A stretch of 6,732 bases of DNA from an uncultured Clostridia bacterium. Lineage in GTDB: Bacteria > Bacillota > Clostridia > Christensenellales > Aristaeellaceae. The stretch spans positions 1 through 6,732 of the forward strand of contig CANQGC010000160.1 in assembly GCA_947600345.1 (NCBI GenBank). Reading direction: 5' to 3'. Below are positions 1 through 4,888 of this stretch, in pieces (positions within the stretch are counted from its first letter, which is position 1; each line of letters starts with the position of its first letter). A program made the translations under genes and the position numbers. The notes under the pieces are model-generated. The model did not search any database and was not told the DNA's origin. It saw nothing but the letters and a program-made list of their open reading frames with translations.

Positions 1-7
1 CGCTGAA

Positions 8-153
8 GGGAATCCCCAGTGGGGATTCCCCAACCCACGCCGTGAGGCGTCCATGTGCCCGGCAGGGCACCCTTGCCGCCGTGAGGCGGAACCCAGAGCA
101 TCGGCGATGCCACAGGCATCGCCGATGAACCGGAATCCCCAGTGGGGATTCCG
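8..153. repeat. Cluster of six short perfect hairpins
   Basis: Six inverted repeats with perfect arms lie almost end to end. They are 8-30 (10-bp arms, loop agt), 37-50 (5-bp arms, loop gtga), 55-70 (6-bp arms, loop ggca), 76-89 (5-bp arms, loop gtga), 99-127 (13-bp arms, loop aca) and 131-153 (10-bp arms, loop agt). Spacers are only 3 to 9 bases. The first and last are copies of one hairpin whose outermost pair has switched from G-C to C-G. The second and fourth share a core and differ by A-T versus C-G at the outer pair. No T-run follows any stem on either strand, so these are not textbook intrinsic terminators, although they sit just downstream of the flavin reductase stop codon. No gene is supported in 1-180. 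Role unknown; transcript 3'-end structure or a REP-like dispersed element are the likeliest readings. Confidence 0.8.
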
Positions 154-180
154 CCCCCGCGCCGGGCCAGGCGCATCATA

Positions 181-744
181 TCAAATATCCTTCCCGCTGT
201 TCCAGGCCTGGCCGATGCGTTCGCCAACGGCATAATACCCATTGCGCATCTGGTCGAAGAGGAAGGCGTTGAGCTTTCCGGCGTCGATCTTCCCTTTCTC
301 GTCGAGCACCTTCTCGTCCGCCAGGACGTTGACGATCCTGCCCAGCACGCGCAGGCCGTAGGGCTCGTCCTCCATGCGCTCCACGGTGCACTCCAGCGTC
401 AGCGGGTATTCCTCGACGATGGGCGCGTCCACGCGGCTGCTCTTGGTCGCGTGCAGGCCACTGCGCGCGAACTTGTCCGCCACCTTGTTGGCGCTGGCGA
501 TGCCGAAGAAGTCCGACTCGGCCATCGTGTCCGCGCCGGGCACGGAGAGCGTGAACGCGCCGCGCGCCCGCAGGTTCGCCACGGTCTTGTGGTCGGCCTC
601 CAGGTTGAGCGCCACCATGTCCTCGGCGCAGATGCCGCCCCAGGCCATCATCATTACGTCGACGGAATCGTCCTCGTTGTAGGTGCCGATCATGTAGGTG
701 GGCATCGGAAACAGGTAGGGCTGCACGCCGAAATCCTTCATCAT
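181..744 (-). CDS. Flavin reductase family protein (FMN-binding split barrel)
   Basis: This 187-residue protein resembles flavoredoxin/flavin reductase-like proteins, which bind FMN in a split-barrel fold and reduce flavins or act as small cytoplasmic electron carriers. Visible family features are the N-terminal PMPTYMIG (residues 13-20), the MMMAWGG segment (31-37), the ADHKT stretch (50-54) followed by NLRARGAFTLSVP, and SDFFGIASANKVADKF (77-92). Length is normal for the family. The ATG at 744 follows a GGAAG ribosome binding site (754-758) by 9 bases; a second in-frame ATG directly follows it, so the start could be one codon later. It stands alone, divergent from an HxlR-type regulator that probably controls it, an arrangement common for this family. 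Its promoter shows a perfect TATAAT. The physiological substrate cannot be told from sequence; NAD(P)H:flavin reductase or flavoredoxin are both possible. Confidence 0.85.
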   Translation of the reverse strand: MMKDFGVQPYLFPMPTYMIGTYNEDDSVDVMMMAWGGICAEDMVALNLEADHKTVANLRARGAFTLSVPGADTMAESDFFGIASANKVADKFARSGLHATKSSRVDAPIVEEYPLTLECTVERMEDEPYGLRVLGRIVNVLADEKVLDEKGKIDAGKLNAFLFDQMRNGYYAVGERIGQAWNSGKDI

Positions 745-766
745 GGTTTCATTCTTCCTTTCTGAA

Positions 767-795
767 TTGACTTTTCAGCCGCTTTGCACTAGAAT
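767..795 (+). promoter_or_regulatory. Predicted sigma-70-type promoter of the HxlR regulator gene
   Basis: A -35 box TTGACT (767-772) and a -10 box TAGAAT (790-795, five of six consensus bases) are separated by exactly 17 bases. Transcription would start near 802 and leave a leader of about 60 bases before the ATG at 865. The -10 box overlaps that of the divergent promoter by two bases, so both promoters probably cannot be occupied at once. Inferred from consensus match only. Confidence 0.7.
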
Positions 796-807
796 TATAG
801 CCAGTGC
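786..807. promoter_or_regulatory. Candidate operator dyad over both -10 boxes
   Basis: The inverted repeat GCACT (786-790) - 12 bases - AGTGC (803-807) spans both overlapping -10 boxes. A related arm pair GTGCG (804-808) / CGCAC (826-830) extends over the -35 of the flavin reductase promoter. HxlR-family dimers bind short dyads in the promoter of the divergent gene, so this is the natural place for the neighbouring regulator to act. The arms are only 5 bp and the assignment is inference. Confidence 0.4.
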
Positions 808-822
808 GGGGAAAAGATTCAA
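794..822 (-). promoter_or_regulatory. Predicted sigma-70-type promoter of the flavin reductase gene
   Basis: Reading the minus strand, a -35 box TTGAAT (817-822) lies 17 bases upstream of a perfect -10 box TATAAT (794-799). Transcription would start near 787, giving a leader of about 43 bases before the ATG at 744. This is the stronger-looking of the two divergent promoters. Inferred from consensus match only. Confidence 0.75.
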
Positions 823-851
823 GTACGCACATTCGGGAAAGATACTGTCTT

Positions 852-860
852 GGAGGAAAG
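852..860 (+). promoter_or_regulatory. Ribosome binding site that fixes the HxlR gene start
   Basis: GGAGGAAAG sits 8 bases (counted from GGAGG) before the ATG at 865. The frame stays open upstream to a TTG at 850, but that codon overlaps this site and has no ribosome binding site of its own, so the ATG at 865 is chosen as the start. Confidence 0.8.
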
Positions 861-864
861 TACT

Positions 865-1200
865 ATGGCGAGGGATTGCATCGAGAACAGCAGGCTGGAG
901 GACACGGGCTTCAACTACACCATGTCTCTGATCCAGGGCAAGTATCGGATGTTCATACTCTACGCGCTGATGGAGTTCAGGGTCGTCCGCTTCAACGAGC
1001 TGCACCGCTACATCGGCTCAATCAGCTACAAGACGCTCAGCGCCACGCTGAAGCAGCTGGAGGCGGACGGGCTCATTCATCGGAAGGAGTACCCGCAGAT
1101 TCCGCCGAAGGTGGAGTACAGCCTGACGGAGCGGGGGGAGTCGCTGATGCCGATTTTGGATCAGATGTGCGAGTGGGGGGATCGGAATCGGATGGGATGA
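865..1200 (+). CDS. HxlR-family winged helix-turn-helix regulator
   Basis: The 111-residue protein is a DNA-binding transcription factor of the HxlR/MarR-like winged-helix type, acting as a dimer in the cytoplasm. Family hallmarks in order are an N-terminal cysteine (Cys5), LIQGKYRMFILYAL (22-35, matching the usual GKW..IL..L), RFNELHRYIGSISYKTLSATL (42-62, recognition helix-turn-helix), LEADGLIHRKEYPQIPPKVEY (65-85, the wing) and SLTERGESLMPIL (86-98). Length is typical. The N-terminal cysteine corresponds to the redox- or electrophile-sensing cysteine of characterised members such as YodB and HypR; whether it senses here is inference. It is transcribed divergently from the flavin reductase gene with overlapping promoters, so it most likely regulates that gene and itself, possibly in response to oxidants, quinones or aldehydes. 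Family assignment is secure; ligand and exact targets are unknown. Confidence 0.93.
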   Translation: MARDCIENSRLEDTGFNYTMSLIQGKYRMFILYALMEFRVVRFNELHRYIGSISYKTLSATLKQLEADGLIHRKEYPQIPPKVEYSLTERGESLMPILDQMCEWGDRNRMG

Positions 1201-1205
1201 GGGGG

Positions 1206-1243
1206 CGCCGGGGAGATTGGTTTCCGGCGAGGCTTTGGTTTTT
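1206..1243 (+). terminator. Weak terminator candidate after the HxlR gene
   Basis: Six bases after the HxlR stop codon, cgccgg (1206-1211) can pair with ccggcg (1224-1229), with three further weaker pairs inside. A run of five T lies at 1239-1243, about 9 bases past the stem, further than in a normal intrinsic terminator. It is the only stem in the intergenic region followed by a T-run. Low confidence. Confidence 0.25.
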
Positions 1244-1264
1244 GGGGGTGACGGCGGGGTTAGG

Positions 1265-1276
1265 CGGAACGTTCCG
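1265..1276. repeat. 12-bp perfect palindrome
   Basis: The sequence cggaacgttccg reads identically on both strands. It lies in the convergent intergenic region just before the large hairpin at 1283. With no loop it is more like a dimer-binding site or restriction-type palindrome than an RNA hairpin. No function can be assigned. Confidence 0.45.
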
Positions 1277-1282
1277 TTGCTG

Positions 1283-1320
1283 TTTTGAAAGGGGAAGCTG
1301 TATGGCTTCCCCTTTCAAAA
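1283..1320. repeat. 16-bp perfect inverted repeat with 6-base loop
   Basis: Arms 1283-1298 and 1305-1320 are perfectly complementary around the loop tgtatg. The stem begins with TTTT and ends with AAAA on both strands, which is the reverse of the A-tract/U-tract polarity of a bidirectional intrinsic terminator. It therefore forms a stable structure (or a DNA cruciform) but leaves no U-tract on either transcript. It sits between the converging HxlR gene and corrin operon, so a role at transcript ends is possible but unproven. Confidence 0.8.
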
Positions 1321-1330
1321 GGCGCTTCGT

Positions 1331-1401
1331 GCGGCCCGCGGTATGGGGGCGATGGGGCGGTTGTTCGCATTGCCGGGGTATGATTGGATACCGCGGGCCG
1401 C
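1331..1401. repeat. 14-bp inverted repeat enclosing a nested hairpin
   Basis: Arms 1331-1344 (begins gcggcccg) and 1388-1401 are perfectly complementary and enclose 43 bases. Inside, ggcgatg (1348-1354) can pair with cattgcc (about 1367-1373) with one G-U wobble. The whole 71-base unit could fold as a stem with an internal loop and a second stem. No coding potential or known RNA family is recognised. It may be a small non-autonomous repeat or a structured 3' region. Confidence 0.65.
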
Positions 1402-1416
1402 GGGGGTGGGGTTATG

Positions 1417-1530
1417 CCGGGCGCTGCCCGGACCCGCTGGGCTCCGCCCAGACCCGCCGGGCGCTGCCCGGACCTGCTTAAGGGACGCTGTCCCTTAAGA
1501 ATTCCTGCCAAGGAACCTGAGGTTCCTTGG
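1417..1530. repeat. Five-hairpin array, first three on an exact 20-base period
   Basis: Perfect hairpins occur at 1417-1431 (ccgggc, loop gct, gcccgg), 1437-1451 (ctgggc, loop tcc, gcccag), 1457-1471 (same as the first), 1477-1499 (10-bp arms, loop gct) and 1508-1530 (10-bp arms, loop tga). The first four units start every 20 bases and are joined by acccg, acccg and acctg. Every loop is a trinucleotide. The second unit differs from its neighbours by one pair changed on both arms (C-G to T-A). The array ends 40 bases beyond the cbiL stop codon and about 215 bases beyond the HxlR stop codon, between converging transcripts. None of the stems carries a clear U-tract. Related in style to the cluster at 8-153. 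Confidence 0.82.
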
Positions 1531-1570
1531 ATTCTCCCTTCTGGGGCTACGGGGTGGGGTGCCGACTCCC

Positions 1571-2197
1571 CTACCTCTTGACAATCGCTGTGGTGAAGTA
1601 GCCGCTGCCCTCGGGGGCGTCCTCGATCTTGCCCAGCCACTGGCCCTCCATGCCCAGATTCTGGGCGATATAGATCTCCCGTCCCCTCGCCGCCTGGCGC
1701 AGCTCGTCCAAACATCTACTCGCCTTCATCACCACCGCGTTGCCCTCGGGCAACGCGCCGTCCAGCCGGTCCAGCACCGTCAGCATCTCCCCCTGCTCGC
1801 ACAGCGGAACGCCCAGCGCCGCCGCCGCGGCGCACATCGCTGGCACGCCCGGCACGATCTCGCAGGGGTGCGCCGGGCGGATGCGGCGGCAGAGGTAGCT
1901 ACTCGTGGCGTAGACGCCCGGATCGCCCAGCACCGGAAACGCCACCGTGTCGTAGCGGTCGAGCCACTCCAGCAGCTGCCCGGCGGCGCGGTCGTGGGCG
2001 GCCTCCCAGTCCTCGCGCCTTCCCTTCATGGGGAGGTTCAGCTCCAGCAGCGGCTTATTCGCGACCAGCTTCCGCACGATGCGCAGCGCTGTGCCGCGAT
2101 TCGGCAATGCGATGGCGTTGGCATCGCAGATCAGGCGCACTGCCTTCAGCGTCAGCAGCTCCGGGTCGCCCGGGCCGACGCCGACGAACGTCAGCAT
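1571..2197 (-). CDS. Cobalt-factor II / precorrin-2 C20-methyltransferase (CbiL)
   Basis: This enzyme transfers a methyl group from S-adenosylmethionine to C20 of cobalt-factor II, the first ring methylation of the anaerobic corrin pathway. Sequence support: the N-terminal class III methyltransferase motif GVGPGDPELLTLKA (6-19), ALPNRG (30-35), NLPM (54-57), VLGDPGVYATSSYL (89-102, SAM-binding loop of the CbiL/CobI type), EIVPGVPAM (113-121) and VVMKASR (155-161). At 208 residues it is somewhat shorter than typical members (roughly 230-240); the shortening seems to lie in the C-terminal half, while the key motifs are intact. The ATG at 2197 overlaps the end of the upstream fusion gene by 7 bases and follows a purine-rich GGGGGAGGA site (2201-2209), suggesting translational coupling. 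It is the last gene of the operon seen here. Confidence 0.9.
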   Translation of the reverse strand: MLTFVGVGPGDPELLTLKAVRLICDANAIALPNRGTALRIVRKLVANKPLLELNLPMKGRREDWEAAHDRAAGQLLEWLDRYDTVAFPVLGDPGVYATSSYLCRRIRPAHPCEIVPGVPAMCAAAAALGVPLCEQGEMLTVLDRLDGALPEGNAVVMKASRCLDELRQAARGREIYIAQNLGMEGQWLGKIEDAPEGSGYFTTAIVKR

Positions 2198-4167
2198 GGT
2201 TCCTCCCCCTTCCGATTTTGCAATGTGAATATGTACACCGGGTTCTGGGCCGTCATCAGCGAACAGCTTCCCACCCTGCGGGGCTTGTTGACGGCGATTT
2301 GGGCGATGTCGCAGGTTTCAAATTCCCTGGAGAGCGCCGTGAGCTCCGCCACGGTCTCCAATGTCACGGCGTTGATTACGATGCGCGCCGCAGGGTTCTT
2401 GGCCAGTATGCGGTCGACGATCTCGCGCAGCTTGCCGCCGCTGCCGCCGATGAAGGCGTGGGTCGGCGCGGGGAGGTTTTCCAGCGCCTCCGGGGCGGTG
2501 CCGGGGGTGAGTTCCACGTTGGTCAGGCGGAACCTCTCCGCGTTGCGCCTCGCCAGCGCCAGCGCCTCGGGCTTGCGCTCGATGGCGTAGACTTTACCGT
2601 TCCGGGCGAGGCGTGCCATCTCCACGGCCACCGAGCCGCTGCCGGTGCCCACGTCGTAGGCCACGGCGTCGCGGGTCAGTTGGAGCTTCGACAGCGCCAC
2701 CGCGCGGATCTCGGACTTGGTCATCGGTACGTCTGCGCGCTCGAAGGCCTCGTCGGGGAGGCCGAAGCTGAGGGGTTCGCCCCGCCGGTCCGGGTTCTCC
2801 GCCAGCAGCACGCTCAGCGGGTCGAAGCCCCGCTCCATGAGCTCCGCGACGCTGCCGGAGGATATGCGCTCGTCCGGGTAGCCCAGCCGCTCGCCCACGT
2901 GGGCGGGGCAGGCTCCCAGGCCCGCCTCCGCCAGTTGCATGAGCGCCCGCTTCGCGCCGCCCGCGCCGCCCAGCAGCGCGAACACGGCGGGGTGCGCCTC
3001 GAGCTCGCGGGCGAGGTCGCAGTTTCTGCCGTGGAGGCTGACCGGGCGCACGTCCTCCCAGGGCCTTTGCAGCTTGGCGCAGAGGTATTGCAGGCTGCCG
3101 ATGCCGGGCAGCACGCGAAGCTCCGCGTCCTTCAGCTCGGCGATCAGCTTCTTCGCGCCGGAGTAGAAGCCCGTGTCGCCGGAGAGCAGCACGGCGAAGC
3201 TTCGCTCCGGGCTCTCCCGCACGATGCGCGCGATCTCAGCCGGCGCAGTGGCGGCAAAGGTCTGCTTGCCCGCGCAATCTACGGCCTCGAGCATGCGCTT
3301 CGCGCCGATCAGGCACTCGGCTTCGGCCACCGCCCGGCGCAGGCCGATGGTCTGCGTGTCCGCGTCGCCCATGCCGACGCCCGCCAGCGTCACGCGCTTC
3401 TTCACCGGCGGCAGCGCGAAGCGGCGCTCGATCTCCTTCAGCATCTCCGGAAGCGGCAGCCCCTCCCGCTGCTCCGGGCGGCCGATGACGGCGACGCTGA
3501 CCCCGGCGCGCTCCGCCGCGCGCAGCTTGGCGGCGTAGCCGCCGGCGTCGCCGGTGTCCTTGGTCACCAGCCAGCGAGCGCGGGCGAAGCGCAGCATGGC
3601 CAGGTTCATCTCCTCGTCGAAGGGCCCCTGCATGGCGAGTATGTGGTCCGGCTGCACGCCGCAGTCCGCGCAGGCGCGCAGCGAGGCCTCCATCGGCAGC
3701 ACGCGGGCGTAGATGCGCGCCCGGAGCTCCGGGTTTGCGCAGAAGGCGGCCAGCTCCTTGCTGCCGGTGGTGAGCAGCACGCTGCCCTCGGCATCCGCCA
3801 GGAACGCCGCGCAGGCGGCGGCGTCCGGGAAGAAGCTTCCGTCGCCCTCCCCCGCGCCGCTCTCCCGCGACAGCCGCAGGCAGGGAAGCTTCGCCTCCGC
3901 GCAGGCGGCGAAGATGTTCCGCGTGGCCTCCGCCGCGTAGGGGTGGGTGGCGTCCACGACCAGGTCGAAGCGCGCCCGGGCGAGGAATCCGGCCATCTCC
4001 GCCGCGTCCATCCGCCCGGCGCGCACGCGCACGCCGGGCAGCTCGCCCAGCAGCGCCGAGCCGTACTCCGTGGCGACGCAGGCTTCGATCTCCAGCCCCC
4101 GCCCGGCGAGGGCCTCGACGAGCTTCCTTCCCTCGCTGGTGCCCGCGAACACGCACAGCCTATACAT
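2191..4167 (-). CDS. Three-domain fusion: CbiJ reductase, CbiE C5- and CbiT C15-methyltransferases
   Basis: One 658-residue polypeptide joins three enzymes of late corrin synthesis. Residues 1 to about 252 are CbiJ/CobK (cobalt-precorrin-6A reductase): N-terminal VFAGTSEGRKL (6-16), DATHPYAAEATRN (72-84), LTTGSKEL (132-139) and TKDTGDAGGYAAK (202-214). Residues about 256-460 are CbiE: AGVGMGD (262-268), LLSGDTGFYSGAKK (327-340) and PGIGSLQYL (354-362). Residues about 470-655 are CbiT: PMTKSEIRA (481-489), the class I SAM motif YDVGTGSGSVAVE (504-516), IERKPEAL (529-536) and FIGGSGG (572-578). The CbiE-CbiT part equals CobL/CbiET, a common fusion; adding CbiJ in front is less usual. The frame is open upstream, but ATG 4167 is chosen because the CbiJ homology starts there and GAGGGGG (4175-4181) lies 7 bases before it. 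It overlaps cbiH by 8 bases. No frameshift or missing motif was seen. Confidence 0.92.
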   Translation of the reverse strand: MYRLCVFAGTSEGRKLVEALAGRGLEIEACVATEYGSALLGELPGVRVRAGRMDAAEMAGFLARARFDLVVDATHPYAAEATRNIFAACAEAKLPCLRLSRESGAGEGDGSFFPDAAACAAFLADAEGSVLLTTGSKELAAFCANPELRARIYARVLPMEASLRACADCGVQPDHILAMQGPFDEEMNLAMLRFARARWLVTKDTGDAGGYAAKLRAAERAGVSVAVIGRPEQREGLPLPEMLKEIERRFALPPVKKRVTLAGVGMGDADTQTIGLRRAVAEAECLIGAKRMLEAVDCAGKQTFAATAPAEIARIVRESPERSFAVLLSGDTGFYSGAKKLIAELKDAELRVLPGIGSLQYLCAKLQRPWEDVRPVSLHGRNCDLARELEAHPAVFALLGGAGGAKRALMQLAEAGLGACPAHVGERLGYPDERISSGSVAELMERGFDPLSVLLAENPDRRGEPLSFGLPDEAFERADVPMTKSEIRAVALSKLQLTRDAVAYDVGTGSGSVAVEMARLARNGKVYAIERKPEALALARRNAERFRLTNVELTPGTAPEALENLPAPTHAFIGGSGGKLREIVDRILAKNPAARIVINAVTLETVAELTALSREFETCDIAQIAVNKPRRVGSCSLMTAQNPVYIFTLQNRKGEEPC

Positions 4168-4888
4168 CCCGGTACCCCCTCGGCGTGACCATGCGGCCGT
4201 CGATCTCCCGGGTCTGGCGGTTGCCCACGAAGGCGGTGGTGAACATGTCCGCCGGGTAGTCGGCCAGCTCGGCAAGCGTCATCACCCGCATCCCCTCGCC
4301 CTCCCGGCCAACGCAGCGCGCCACGCCGCAGATGGTCTCCGGCGGAAGCTGACGCAGCAGGATCTCGCAGGCCCGGCGCAGGTAGTCCGCGCGGCGGTGG
4401 CTGGCGGGGTTGTAGAGGGCGACGCAGAGCTCCGCCCGGGCGGCGAGCTCCAGGCGGCGCTCGATCAGCTCCCAGGGCGTGAGCAGGTCGGACAGGCTGA
4501 TGACGGCGAAGTCGTGGCTGAGGGGCGCGCCCAGCAGCGCGCCGCCGCTGAGCGCCGCGGTGACGCCGGGCACGACCTCCACCTCGACGCCCTTCCCTCG
4601 CGCCAGCTCCAGCGCCAGGCAGGCCATGCCGTAGACGCCGGCGTCGCCGCTGGAGATCATCGCCACGGTTTTGCCCGCGCACGCGGCGTCGATGGCCAGG
4701 CGGCAGCGCTCGGCCTCCCGGCGCATGGGCGTGACCAGGTACTCCTTGTCCGGGAACAGCGGCTTCACCAGCTCGGCGTAGGTTCCGTAGCCCGCGATGA
4801 CCTCCGCCTGCTCCAACACCCGCCGGGCCCGGAGCGTCATCCCCTCCGGGTCGCCCGGGCCGATGCCCACCACATAAAGCTTACGCAA
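4160..4888 (-). CDS. Cobalt-precorrin-3 C17-methyltransferase (CbiH)
   Basis: CbiH uses S-adenosylmethionine to methylate C17 and contracts the macrocycle, forming the delta-lactone of cobalt-precorrin-4. With the TTG start the protein has 242 residues, the usual size. Motifs: VGIGPGD (7-13), AGYGTYAELV (32-41), ISSGDAGVYGMA (78-89), VVPGVTAALS (105-114), GAPLSHDFAVISLSDLLTPW (120-139, very characteristic of CbiH/CobJ), LYNPASHRR (158-166) and FVGNRQTR (220-227). The frame extends 7 codons upstream to a GTG at 4909, but TTG 4888 is preferred: GGAGGG lies 6 bases before it, homology begins there, and it gives an 8-base overlap with cbiG, the same size as the overlap at its other end. No extra iron-sulfur or CobG-like oxygenase domain is fused, in keeping with the anaerobic route. 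Confidence 0.93.
   Translation of the reverse strand: MRKLYVVGIGPGDPEGMTLRARRVLEQAEVIAGYGTYAELVKPLFPDKEYLVTPMRREAERCRLAIDAACAGKTVAMISSGDAGVYGMACLALELARGKGVEVEVVPGVTAALSGGALLGAPLSHDFAVISLSDLLTPWELIERRLELAARAELCVALYNPASHRRADYLRRACEILLRQLPPETICGVARCVGREGEGMRVMTLAELADYPADMFTTAFVGNRQTREIDGRMVTPRGYRDV

Noticed and set aside
8..153. Composite mobile element bounded by the two copies of the gggaatcccc-type hairpin
   Set aside because: The copies are direct as well as inverted (each is a palindrome), only about 100 bases lie between them, there is no transposase, and no target duplication is visible.
741..752. Three-codon upstream frame (ATG AAA CCA TGA) overlapping the flavin reductase start
   Set aside because: The ribosome binding site is only about one base from this ATG but correctly spaced (9 bases) for the real start, so translation of the mini-frame is unlikely.
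1417..1530. CRISPR array
   Set aside because: Repeats are self-palindromic units of changing sequence with 5-base linkers; there are no identical direct repeats separated by unique spacers and no cas gene nearby.
1260..1715. Minus-strand open frame of 151 codons in the convergent intergenic region
   Set aside because: It runs through the hairpin array and into cbiL out of frame; its composition reflects the palindromes and no family is recognisable.
1559..2590. Plus-strand open frame of 343 codons over cbiL and the end of the fusion gene
   Set aside because: Antisense shadow; low-complexity translation, no domain, and a clear CbiL on the other strand.
2107..4188. A 693-codon open frame on the plus strand covering the whole fusion gene
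   Set aside because: It is exactly antisense to the well-supported CbiJ-E-T gene. Its translation is rich in Arg, Ala, Gly, His and Gln with no recognisable domain, as expected from the mirror of GC-biased codons.
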